This document shows positions 6,428 to 14,196 of a stretch of 16,619 nt of DNA, one piece after another. Source of the stretch: Acidobacteriota bacterium (GTDB lineage Bacteria > Acidobacteriota > Thermoanaerobaculia > Multivoradales > JAHEKO01); contig SBFI01000157.1 of assembly GCA_006227875.1 (NCBI GenBank), positions 1-16,619 on the forward strand, read 5' to 3'. Position 1 is the stretch's first letter, and every line of letters begins with the position of its first letter. The position numbers were made by a program, and so were the translations under genes. Under the pieces are notes generated by a model. It saw nothing but the letters and a program-made list of their open reading frames with translations, made no database searches and was not told the origin of the DNA.

Positions 6428-7015
6428 ATGGCGGCCCAAACGGCAGATCCGATCCGGGAGTTTCTGGACATCTATGCTCGTGCCAAGGAGCACGAGGTCG
6501 CGGACCCCACCAGGGTGGCCCTGGCGACGGTCGACTCCTCCACCCACCCCACCGTCCGTGTTGTGCTTCTCAAGCAGGTCGACGAGCGGGGCTTTGTCTT
6601 CTACACCAACCTCGAAAGCCGCAAGGCGCGGCACCTGGAGGAGAACCCAAACGCCGCCCTCTGCTTCCACTGGCCGTCGATCGACGAGCAGGTGCGGGTC
6701 GAAGGTGTGGTCGAGCGCGTCTCCGACGAGGAGGCCGACGCTTATTTCGCCACGCGCGATCGGGGCAGCAAGGTGGGCGCTTGGGCCTCCGACCAGAGCC
6801 GGCCGCTCGACTCACGCCGAACCCTGATCGGTCGCTACCTCAAATACCAGGCAAAGTTTGCGGCCCGGCAGGTCCCCAGACCCGACTTTTGGGGCGGCTA
6901 TCGGCTGAAGCCCGACCGCATCGAGTTCTGGCACAACCAGGCCCACCGGCTCCACGACCGTCTGCTCTATGTCCGCGAGAGCGGCGGGTGGACGGTCGAG
7001 CGGCTCTATCCTTAG
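6428..7015 (+). CDS. pdxH: Pyridoxine/pyridoxamine 5'-phosphate oxidase
   Basis: A 195-residue FMN enzyme that oxidises pyridoxine or pyridoxamine 5'-phosphate with O2 to pyridoxal 5'-phosphate, the last step of vitamin B6 synthesis and salvage. Marks: HPTVRVVLLK (40-49) and FVFYTNLESRKARHLEENPNAAL (56-78), both FMN/substrate-region motifs; VEGVVERV (91-98); SRPLDSR; and the PDXH signature IEFWHNQAHRLHDRLLY (165-181), with the R-L-H-D-R core at 174-178. Length is close to the usual 200-220, with a slightly short N-terminus. No ribosome site is visible and a -10 box lies close upstream. The stop codon overlaps the stop of the converging acyl-CoA synthetase gene. Need for O2 implies an organism that sees oxygen. 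Confidence 0.95.
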   Translation: MAAQTADPIREFLDIYARAKEHEVADPTRVALATVDSSTHPTVRVVLLKQVDERGFVFYTNLESRKARHLEENPNAALCFHWPSIDEQVRVEGVVERVSDEEADAYFATRDRGSKVGAWASDQSRPLDSRRTLIGRYLKYQAKFAARQVPRPDFWGGYRLKPDRIEFWHNQAHRLHDRLLYVRESGGWTVERLYP

Positions 7016-9240
7016 GAAAGTCGCCGAGCGGTAAACACCTCGAACAGACGCACCGCCCGCTCGGCGGTGCGGAAGGTCGGAATACCGGCGCGCCGCAGCT
7101 GGTCGGTCATCGGGTCGTAGGGGCGGCCGGCGTCCACCACGGCGACCCACGGCTTGTCGTACTCCTGGAAAAGACCGGCCAGCCGGCCGGCCACCGACTC
7201 GGGGTTGGTGACATCCTCCGGGTGGGTGCCTCCGGGGGCCAGGGTATCCAGCTCGCCGGTCAGCGGTACACAGCCGACAACCGCCGCATCCACACCTTCG
7301 TCCTCCAGGACAGCCCGGACCGCCGCCTCGAAGGCGGCGTCTCCCATCATCGGTGTCACATCGAGTGGATTGCGCGGGTCCACCACCCGGTCGATACCGG
7401 AGCTGATGAAGATCGTCTGCAGGCGGCTCAAGGTCGCCGCCGAAAAGGAAGCAGGCTCGAACCACTCCAGGCTATCCGAGATAGCGACGCATTCGAATCC
7501 GGCATTAGAGAGCATCGCCACCCGCCAACCGGTCACCCTCTTTTCCCTGAGGTTGAGAAAGAGACCGACCAGATCTTCGAAATCGGCCATGGTCTCGGCC
7601 ACCACCACTCCGACACTCGCCGCCAGCGCCCGGGTCACCCTATAGTCGCCGGCAATCGACGCGGTATGGCTCGCCGCTGCGGCCGCCCCAGCCGCGGTTC
7701 GCCCCGCGCGGTAGAGGACGACGGTGCCACCCCGGTGAGCGATCTGCCGCGCGGCCAGTAGGAACTTCATCCCATCGAGACGCCGAAAGCCCTCGGCGTA
7801 GACGGCAAAGACGTCGAGCTCGGGATCGTCGCCGAGGTAGGAGAGATAGTCGCCGATCGTCAGGTCGAACTGATTGCCCACCGAGACGGCGTAGCGGAAA
7901 TCGAGCTCCTGGAGCTTGCTCATCTTGGCGGCCAGAAAGGCGCCGCTCTGGGAGATGAGAGCCGCCGGCTGCGGCTCGGCGGCCGGTTCGGGCATCTTGT
8001 AGGCGGGCAGAAACAGGGTGTCGTAACGACCCGGGCGCGAGCGGATACCCAGACAGTTGCCGCCGTTGACGACCGGTCCCCGCCAATCCATGGTGCGGGC
8101 GCGGGCCAGCGCCGCCTGCATGTCGCCGATGATCGCCTCCGAGCCGGTTTTCTCTTCCAGGCCACCCGGAATGACGATGACGCTCTCGGCCTTGGACATG
8201 GTGATGGTGGAGGTGAGGATCTCCGGCACCCGATCGGCGGCCACAGCGAGAATCAGCAGGTCGACCCTTTCCGGGAGCGACCGGACATCGGCCACACAGC
8301 GACATCCCTCGAGCTCCTCGATACCCGACTTGACCACAAAGACCCGTTCGGGATCGAAGCCCGCCTCGAGGATGTTCTGCAGGATGACCCGCCCCGGGTT
8401 CATCCGCTGCGACACCCCCACCACGGCGATCGACCGCGGATGCAGGAGCCGATCGATCTTCTCTATCGGGCGCTCGAAGGCCGGCAGATGGGGCGCCGGC
8501 GCCCTTCGTGCCAGCACATCGAGCGCCACCAGCTTCCCCCCGTGAACGACCAGTGGGTTGATCTCGACCTCCTCCAACAGCTCCGGCAGCAGCACCGACG
8601 CCGCCTCCACGAAGCGCTGGAGAAAGTCGCTCAGCTCTCCCCCATCCACGATCGGCGGGTACCCCCGCTGGGGTGTCGTCAGTAGCTCGCCGAGGGTCGA
8701 GGCCGCGAGCGGGTCGGTACCCGTTTCGGTCGCAGCCAGCCGCGGAGAGATCACCAGTGTCTGCCCCATGCCCGAAGATCCCTCGGCCAGCTTCTCGACA
8801 TGGACACCACCCAGCCCCAGTGTCACCAGCGGACCGAAGTCGTCGCTCCAACGCATGCTGAGCAGCAGCTCGTTGCCAAGCGCCGGCACGTAGGGCACGA
8901 ACTGGTGGACGGTGAAGCCCTTGAGACCGTGACCCTTCAGCGTTTCTTCCATGCTCCCCATCGCCGACCTCACCGCCGCCGGCTCGCGGGCGACAACGCG
9001 GATGGCCCCCATCTCGCTCTTGTGGAGGATCTCGGGTGACACCGCTTTGACCACCACCCGGTCGCCGGCGAGCCCCTCAAGGGAGCGGGCCGACACCTCC
9101 GGCCGACCCTTTAGATACAAGTAGGGCGGCACCGGCACTCCCATCATGCGCAGCACCTCGAGACCCTCCGGCTCGAGCAGCACCTCGCGACCGGCCTGAC
9201 TGACCTTCTTGACGATCTGGGCTATCCTGGCGACATCCAT
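7012..9240 (-). CDS. Fused acyl-CoA synthetase (NDP-forming), beta-alpha order
   Basis: A 742-residue cytoplasmic enzyme of the ADP-forming acetate/acyl-CoA ligase family: acyl-CoA + ADP + Pi to acid + CoA + ATP, and reverse. The N-terminal part (about 1-245) is the ATP-grasp beta unit (VVVKAVSPEILHKSEMGAI, His73 in the family's HKS motif; EEVEINPLVV, 223-232). The alpha unit follows: CoA-binding Rossmann domain (about 268-400, IAVVGVSQRMNPGRVILQNI) and the succinyl-CoA-ligase-like domains (about 425-742), with the likely phosphorylated His525 in AAASHTASIAGDY. Most fused homologues are alpha-beta, so the order here is swapped. GGGAGGT lies 5 nt before the ATG. It is divergent from the glycosyltransferase and converges on pdxH. 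Many paralogues have uncertain substrates, and YRAGRT in place of the more usual YKAGRT is noted. Family sure, substrate not. Confidence 0.9.
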   Translation of the reverse strand: MDVARIAQIVKKVSQAGREVLLEPEGLEVLRMMGVPVPPYLYLKGRPEVSARSLEGLAGDRVVVKAVSPEILHKSEMGAIRVVAREPAAVRSAMGSMEETLKGHGLKGFTVHQFVPYVPALGNELLLSMRWSDDFGPLVTLGLGGVHVEKLAEGSSGMGQTLVISPRLAATETGTDPLAASTLGELLTTPQRGYPPIVDGGELSDFLQRFVEAASVLLPELLEEVEINPLVVHGGKLVALDVLARRAPAPHLPAFERPIEKIDRLLHPRSIAVVGVSQRMNPGRVILQNILEAGFDPERVFVVKSGIEELEGCRCVADVRSLPERVDLLILAVAADRVPEILTSTITMSKAESVIVIPGGLEEKTGSEAIIGDMQAALARARTMDWRGPVVNGGNCLGIRSRPGRYDTLFLPAYKMPEPAAEPQPAALISQSGAFLAAKMSKLQELDFRYAVSVGNQFDLTIGDYLSYLGDDPELDVFAVYAEGFRRLDGMKFLLAARQIAHRGGTVVLYRAGRTAAGAAAAASHTASIAGDYRVTRALAASVGVVVAETMADFEDLVGLFLNLREKRVTGWRVAMLSNAGFECVAISDSLEWFEPASFSAATLSRLQTIFISSGIDRVVDPRNPLDVTPMMGDAAFEAAVRAVLEDEGVDAAVVGCVPLTGELDTLAPGGTHPEDVTNPESVAGRLAGLFQEYDKPWVAVVDAGRPYDPMTDQLRRAGIPTFRTAERAVRLFEVFTARRLS

Positions 9241-9306
9241 CGGCTACCTCCCGCCCCATCGTGGCCGGGTGAAGCAGGGACCTAGTCTAGACCGATTCGT
9301 TCATCC
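9241..9306. promoter_or_regulatory. Divergent promoter region, synthetase and glycosyltransferase
   Basis: The 66-bp gap holds CTAGTCTAGACC (9282-9293) at its right. TAGTCT or TAGACC on the plus strand and TAGACT on the minus strand could serve as back-to-back -10 boxes sharing the same bases. The plus-strand leader would be only about 7-12 nt with no ribosome site; the minus-strand leader would be about 35 nt with GGGAGGT before its ATG. No -35 is clear. Confidence 0.35.
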
Positions 9307-10400
9307 ATGACCCCGGCCATCGCCTATTTCGTCTCCCCGCACGGCTTTGGTCACGCGGCGCGGAGCGTCGCCGTGATGGAGGCCCTGAGGGCGCTCCGGC
9401 CCGACACCCGCATCGAGATCTTTACCACCGTGCCGGCCTGGTTCTTCGAGGACTCCGGTCTGAGCCCGATAACCCTCCACCCGGTTCTCACCGATGTCGG
9501 TCTGGTGCAGACGAGCTCGCTCGAGGAGGACCCCGCTGCCACCGCCCGTGCGCTGGCGGACTTCCTTCCCTTCACCGATGGGCGGGTGACCAGGCTGGCG
9601 GAGACGGTGGAGGCGGCGGGCTGCCGCCTGCTGGTCACGGACATCTCGCCGCTGGGTCCGGCGGTGGCGGCGCGGGCCGGGATACCGGGTGTGTTGGTCG
9701 AGAGCTTTACCTGGGATTGGATCTACCGGGGTTACGGGGTTACGTCGACAGCGAGCCGGCTCTCGCCCGGTTTCTGCCTCTGCTCGAAGAGTGCTTCGAC
9801 GCCGCCACCCTCAGGATCCAGACCGATCCCTGCTGCCAACCGCTTGCCGAAGCCGCCAGGGTCGGCCCGGTGAGCCGGCGATTTCGCACCGAGCCGAGCG
9901 TCACTCGCCACCGGCTCGACCTCGACGACGACCGGCCGCTGGTTCTGCTGACAATGGGCGGGGTGGTGTGGGACTACGAGTTTCTCGATCTCCTCGAGCG
10001 TCACCAGGAGATGGTTTTTGTGGTCCCCGGTGGCGCCGAGCGCTGGACCGGCCGCGACAACCTCGTTCTCCTCCCCCACCACACGCCGCTCTACCACCCC
10101 GATCTGGTCGCCGCGGCCGACGTGGTTGTCGGCAAGCTCGGCTACAGCACCCTCGCCGAGGCCTACCGCGCCGGGGTGCCGCTGGTCTTTGTCCGCCGAC
10201 CCCATTTCCCGGAGTCGCCGATCCTGGCGGAGTTTGCCCAGCGTCACCTGCCCTGTCACGAGATCTCGGCCGAGGAGTTTCGAGAGGGCACGTGGCTGGA
10301 GGAGCTGCCCCGGCTGCTGGACGCCGACCGCCCACCAGCGGTGGCGGAGAACGGCGCCGACGAGATCGCCGGTCATCTAGACAGTTTGTTGCGAGTCTAG
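9307..10400 (+). pseudogene. MurG-like GT-B glycosyltransferase, frame broken by 8-bp duplication
   Basis: Two frames together make one glycosyltransferase. Frame A from the ATG at 9307 gives the N-terminal half (SPHGFGHAARSVAVMEAL at 9-26, a glycan/acceptor-domain motif seen in MurG-like enzymes and the N-terminus of plant arabinokinases) up to ...DWIYRGY, then runs in a wrong frame to a stop at 9871-9873. Frame B continues from YVDSEPALARFLPLLEE to 10400 and holds the nucleotide-sugar domain (LLTMGGVVWDYEF; LPHHTPLYHPDLVAAADVVVGKLGYSTLAEAY). GGGGTTAC occurs twice in tandem at 9728-9743; dropping one copy joins the halves exactly into 361 codons. Sugar donor and acceptor are unknown. No slippery heptamer is present, so the allele as read is probably inactive or makes a 188-residue fragment. 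A sequencing or assembly error is the alternative. Confidence 0.85.
9727..9744 (+). repeat. 8-bp tandem duplication causing frameshift
   Basis: GGGGTTAC at 9728-9735 is repeated at 9736-9743, with the flanking C (9727) and G (9744) extending the period to 18 bp. Eight extra bases shift the frame by two, which is exactly the offset between the two glycosyltransferase halves. This is the expected footprint of slipped-strand replication. Confidence 0.9.
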
Positions 10401-10407
10401 AGTCTAG
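10394..10407. repeat. 7-bp tandem repeat spanning both stop codons
   Basis: AGTCTAG occurs twice in tandem (10394-10400, 10401-10407). The first copy carries the TAG stop of the plus-strand glycosyltransferase (10398-10400) and the second carries the TAG stop of the minus-strand repeat protein (10404-10406). The two converging genes are thus 3 bp apart, with no room for separate terminators. Confidence 0.8.
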
Positions 10408-12647
10408 ATTCCTTCGCCGACGAGCGTGACGCGGCGGTCACGGGCATCAGCGGTGTGACGGATGACGAGCTCCGCTCTGACAACCCCGGGCACCGAGGGC
10501 ACAAAGCGGATGCCGAGCGAGCAGTTGGCCCCGGGGAGCAGATAGGGAACCGCATCACAGGTGGCCGGGACGATGTAGAAGTCGCCGGCGCCAGCACCCT
10601 CGACCTCGAAGTCGCGGAAGTCGACCCGACCGGTACCGGGGTTGGAACAGGAGATGCTGGAGATCGAGCTTCTCTGCCCCACGGGCTGCTGGCCAAAATC
10701 GATGCTCGCGGGGGTGACCTCGAGACGTGGGATCGGTGGCGGTGTGCCGGCGCCACCGAGCGGCACTTCCTTGGCACCCGACAGACCGTCGTGATCGAGC
10801 AACAACCGGGCCGAGCGGCGGCCCTCCTCTTGCGGTGTGAAGCGAACCTTCAACAGGCACTGCTCACCCGGTCCCAGGCCTGTGCTAATCGAGCAGGTAC
10901 CGCCGGAGACGATGAACTCTCCTTCGTACTCACCGGCCACCTGAAGCTCGCGGATGGTCAGCGGCGCCGAGCCCGGATTGCGCAGCACCAGGTCCACCTC
11001 GCGAAAGGTGGTGCGTGCGACGCGACCAAAGTCCAGCAGTTCGCGATCGAAAGCCAGACGGGGCGCCATGCCGGTCCCTGCCAGCGCGACGTTCGCCGGA
11101 CCCTCGTGGGGCGCCGGACGGACGGTGAGCTCGGCCTGATGGCCGCCCTCCCGCTTGGGTTCGAACACCACCTCGATGCGACAGGAAGAGCCGGGCTGGA
11201 CGGTGCCACCAGCACACTCGTCTTTGCCCTTTGAGAAGCCGCTGTCATCGCCACCGGTGATCGAGACCTCGGTGATCTTCGCCGCCGCGGTTCCCTGATT
11301 CCGCAGCTCCAGGGTACGGGTCGCGCGACCGGTCTCTGCCCGCGCGGCTTCGAAGTCGGCTCGGGTAGACACCCAACTCAAGCGGGGCGCCACACCGCTG
11401 CCGGCCAGACCGACCAGCAGGCTGCCCTCGACCGACGGGTGGGTGATCTCGAGAGCGGTGCCAAAGCTCCCCTCCGCGGCGGGTTTGAACGCCACCTTGA
11501 CCACACACTCGGCCCCAGGGGCCAGCGAACCGCCCGAGCAGTTCTCGCTCGACAGCGAGAATCCCTGTCGCCTGTCGCCGACACCGACCCGCAGCCCCGA
11601 GACCGGCTGATCCTGCCGGTTGACCAGCTTGATCTCACGCACGGTCACCGCCTCGCCCACCTTGCGCGCGCCGAAATCGACCTCCTCCGCGCTCAGCGAC
11701 AGCGCCGGACCGGTCCACTCACCCATACCCGCCAGCCGCACCGGGAGGGTCTCTTCCAGCGCATCGCTGTGGACGGCGAGCTGGGCAACCCGCTCGCCGG
11801 CGGCGCGGGGCAGGAAGCCCACCTTGACCGTGCAGCTCTCACCGGGTGACAGGGTCTGCCGGCCGCACTTGTCGTCGTTGCGGCCAAAATCGTCGGCCGC
11901 GGGGCCCTCGATGGCCAGCCGCTCGACCGTCAGCGGCGCCGTCCCGGTGTTGGAAACGGTCACGATGACCGATTCACTCCACCTCCCCACTCCCCGCGAA
12001 CCAAAGTCGACCTGCCGGGGCTCGACACCGACCAGCGGCGCGATCCCGGTGCCGACCAGCGACAGCGTCGCCGGGCTATCGACGAGCTCGCCGTGGAGCT
12101 CGAGCACCGCCTCCCGCGCCCCCATCGCGCCGGGTGTAAAGCCGACCTTCACCGGGCAGCTCCCACCGGGCTCCATGATGACCCCCGAACACTCCTCGGA
12201 AACCACGGCAAACTCTTCGGCAGCGGCTCCTGTGATCACCGCCCGAATCACGGTCATCGGCCGCTCACCGGCGTTTGTTACCACCACCTCGACGGGATCG
12301 CCGGTGGTCTGGACCCGCTGCTCACCGGCGTCGAGGACCAGCGGTGAAAAAGCGGCCCGCGGCGGCTTTGGCCAGAAGAGGAAGTAGGCAGCGACTCCCA
12401 GCAGCGCCAGCAAGAGCAGTATCAATGGCCAGCGCCGCTTGCCCCGACGCCGCGTGGCGGCGCCATAGCCGGGCTTCGTCGGTGGACGCCGCCTACCGCC
12501 CTCGAGTGGCAGCTTCTGCTGACCACCCGGGGCCGCGGGGCTCCCCGGTCGCAGCGGCAGATCGACCATCGGGCCCCGCGGCTTCTGCCGCCGGCCCTGC
12601 CCGCTCGCGGGCGGGCGCTTGTCGCTGGGGTTTCGTCGACCGGCCAT
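10404..12647 (-). CDS. Membrane-anchored protein with six ASH-type Ig-like repeats
   Basis: A 747-residue protein: a basic, proline/arginine-rich N-terminus (1-73), one membrane segment (about 74-92, WPLILLLLALLGVAAYFLFW), then six repeats of about 105-110 residues to the C-terminus. Each repeat begins with a VDFG-type strand, has a GxxPLTV-type strand, a cysteine pair (for example EECSG...PGGSCPVKVGF at 151-170) and ends in a GTG-like turn. This is the pattern of 'choice-of-anchor D' / ASH (HYDIN-like) beta-sandwich domains. The paired cysteines in all six suggest disulphides, so the repeats are probably outside the membrane. The positive N-terminus fits a cytoplasmic tail. The frame is open to 12722, but that would overlap the M24 gene; 12647 (MAGRRNPSDK) leaves a 25-bp gap. 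No strong ribosome site is seen. It is in one unit with the M24 gene. Likely an adhesion or scaffold role; unproven. Confidence 0.82.
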   Translation of the reverse strand: MAGRRNPSDKRPPASGQGRRQKPRGPMVDLPLRPGSPAAPGGQQKLPLEGGRRRPPTKPGYGAATRRRGKRRWPLILLLLALLGVAAYFLFWPKPPRAAFSPLVLDAGEQRVQTTGDPVEVVVTNAGERPMTVIRAVITGAAAEEFAVVSEECSGVIMEPGGSCPVKVGFTPGAMGAREAVLELHGELVDSPATLSLVGTGIAPLVGVEPRQVDFGSRGVGRWSESVIVTVSNTGTAPLTVERLAIEGPAADDFGRNDDKCGRQTLSPGESCTVKVGFLPRAAGERVAQLAVHSDALEETLPVRLAGMGEWTGPALSLSAEEVDFGARKVGEAVTVREIKLVNRQDQPVSGLRVGVGDRRQGFSLSSENCSGGSLAPGAECVVKVAFKPAAEGSFGTALEITHPSVEGSLLVGLAGSGVAPRLSWVSTRADFEAARAETGRATRTLELRNQGTAAAKITEVSITGGDDSGFSKGKDECAGGTVQPGSSCRIEVVFEPKREGGHQAELTVRPAPHEGPANVALAGTGMAPRLAFDRELLDFGRVARTTFREVDLVLRNPGSAPLTIRELQVAGEYEGEFIVSGGTCSISTGLGPGEQCLLKVRFTPQEEGRRSARLLLDHDGLSGAKEVPLGGAGTPPPIPRLEVTPASIDFGQQPVGQRSSISSISCSNPGTGRVDFRDFEVEGAGAGDFYIVPATCDAVPYLLPGANCSLGIRFVPSVPGVVRAELVIRHTADARDRRVTLVGEGI

Positions 12648-12672
12648 GGCTGGTAGAAGAAGCTGGGTTGTC

Positions 12673-14061
12673 TCAGCGCACGACGTGCCAGTCGGTCTGG
12701 CGGCCGGCGAGATAGTCGACACCGGTGCCGTCGTAGGCGGCGCTCTGCTCGAGCTTTATCTGCACCAACTGGCCGTCCCATTCGGGCAGCTTCACTTTGA
12801 CGTTTCCTTCGATGGCGTAGGCGGTATTGGGATAGAGGCGCCAGTCCCCCTTGACCGGTGTCGGCCCCTGATTGTCCCACATACCGATGGTGGGACCGGG
12901 GGCGTGGCCAAACAGACCGATGGGATGGGAGTAGATGCTGAACTCCATCCCCTCCGCCTCGGCGACGGCGGCGGCGCGCGCCAGGATCTCGTTGCCGGTA
13001 TCGCCGGTGACAAATTCGGCGGTGAGCAGATCCTGCCACCGGTTGCCGACGGCCATGGCCTCGACCAGGCCCTTTGGCACACTCTTCTCCCCGGCGCGCA
13101 GCACATAGCCCATCTCCTGGGTGTCGGTACAAAGCCGCAGATAACAGATACCGACATCGGTGTGGAGGATGTCTCCACGCCGGATGACATCGGAGCCGCC
13201 GCAGAACGGCGAGTCGGCCTCGCATTCGCCCCCCTGCCGCTGCAGGTCGACATCCGGCATGAACCAGATCGGCAGGTCGAGGTCTGCGTAACGCTGCCGG
13301 ATGTACCAGGCCACGTCATCGGTGGTGGTCACCCCCGGGGTGATGACCCGCTCGGAGAAAGCCTCGGCGATGACCGAGCGCGCCAGCGCCACCACATGCG
13401 GGTAGATCTCGAGCTCCCGTGCGGTGCGGGTTTCGAGCCAGCGCACCACGAGCTCCTCAGCCGAGACCAGACGCTTGGAGAGCTTCGGTTCGAGGACCTC
13501 GGCCAGACGCGCGCGCAGACCCGCCGTCAACCCATCGGCCACCGCCCAGTGACGGCTGGTGTCGATCCCGATCCGTTGCGGATCCCGCTCGCGGATGACC
13601 TCGGCCAGACGCAGCCACTGTTCTTCCAGGTCGCCCCCTTCCCAGGCGGCCTCGTAGAGGTCGCCAAGCGGATAGCGGCTGACGGTCAGCCGCTCCACGC
13701 CCTCCTCCTCGCCGCGGTCGAAAAAAACCAGCATGGTGGTACGCCGGGCGGCAAAGACGGGGTCCGGCACCAGGCTGAAGTAGACAGGGTCCTCCGCGTA
13801 CTCACGATTGAGCACCAGCCACATGTCGATGCCGGTCTCGCGCATCAGACGTGGCAGCAGCTCCTCCAGACGCTCCTTCAGCACCTCGTTGACCGGTGCG
13901 GGGCGCTGCCTTTGCGTCAGGATGGCCCCGGTCTTGTTGATGGCCCTACCCTGCTCGGCGACCGCCATCTCCTCGCCCCTACTCACACCTGTGAGTCCCA
14001 CACTCCCCACGGAAATCGCCAACAACAGCACCAAAAGACCCGGTCTACGCCACGAGATCAT
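12673..14061 (-). CDS. Exported M24-family metallopeptidase (Xaa-Pro peptidase-like)
   Basis: A 462-residue protein with a signal peptide (about 1-29; MISWRRPGLLVLLLAISVGSV), so it acts outside the cytoplasm. Residues about 40-205 form the creatinase/prolidase N-terminal-like domain and about 215-462 the pita-bread M24 domain. All five metal ligands of the family can be assigned: D302 (HTDVGI), D313 (CTDTQ), H379 (SHPIGLFGH), E418 (YAIEGN) and E439 (IKLEQS); H386 is the extra active-site histidine. M24 enzymes use two metal ions to cleave Xaa-Pro bonds or N-terminal residues, though some members act on other substrates. The ATG at 14061 has GGGAGGAG about 5 nt upstream; the frame is open far beyond it, antisense to the AAA gene. 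It is followed 25 bp on by the repeat protein. Four cysteines (280, 287, 306, 311) could form disulphides. Active enzyme likely; substrate unknown. Confidence 0.87.
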   Translation of the reverse strand: MISWRRPGLLVLLLAISVGSVGLTGVSRGEEMAVAEQGRAINKTGAILTQRQRPAPVNEVLKERLEELLPRLMRETGIDMWLVLNREYAEDPVYFSLVPDPVFAARRTTMLVFFDRGEEEGVERLTVSRYPLGDLYEAAWEGGDLEEQWLRLAEVIRERDPQRIGIDTSRHWAVADGLTAGLRARLAEVLEPKLSKRLVSAEELVVRWLETRTARELEIYPHVVALARSVIAEAFSERVITPGVTTTDDVAWYIRQRYADLDLPIWFMPDVDLQRQGGECEADSPFCGGSDVIRRGDILHTDVGICYLRLCTDTQEMGYVLRAGEKSVPKGLVEAMAVGNRWQDLLTAEFVTGDTGNEILARAAAVAEAEGMEFSIYSHPIGLFGHAPGPTIGMWDNQGPTPVKGDWRLYPNTAYAIEGNVKVKLPEWDGQLVQIKLEQSAAYDGTGVDYLAGRQTDWHVVR

Positions 14062-14131
14062 CGTTTCTCCTCCCATTCCAACCCCTTTTCCTAACACACT
14101 TGGCACCGTCGGGGCACTGTCCGGGCCGCTC

Positions 14132-14149
14132 GCGCCGGCCGACCGGCGC
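14132..14149. repeat. 7-bp perfect inverted repeat in divergent region
   Basis: GCGCCGG (14132-14138), a CCGA loop and CCGGCGC (14143-14149) form a perfect palindrome. It ends 5 bp before the extended -10 of the AAA ATPase gene, covering the place of a -35 box, so it could be a repressor or activator site. It is also upstream of the M24 gene on the other strand. A DNA-level operator is likelier than a terminator because no T-run follows. Confidence 0.4.
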
Positions 14150-14153
14150 CCTC

Positions 14154-14162
14154 TGCTACACT
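14154..14162 (+). promoter_or_regulatory. Extended -10 for the GspA-like/GspB-like unit
   Basis: TGcTACACT matches the extended -10 layout and is nearly the same as the box ahead of the first CBS gene (TGcTACCCT). The start of transcription would be near 14169, giving a leader of about 28 nt to the ATG at 14197. GGCAGGGA in that leader is too far from the ATG to be a normal ribosome site. Confidence 0.45.
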
Positions 14163-14196
14163 TCGCCACTGGGCAGGGACCGGTAAACACTCCACG

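Noticed and set aside
5735..6670. 311-codon minus-strand open frame
   Set aside because: Antisense to the Usp, deacylase and pdxH genes; no recognisable motif.
9722..9750. Programmed -1 frameshift in the glycosyltransferase
   Set aside because: No X-XXY-YYZ heptamer or clear downstream stem; the 8-bp duplication explains the shift exactly.
12619..14094. 491-codon plus-strand open frame
   Set aside because: Antisense to the M24 gene, in which all five metal ligands are present.
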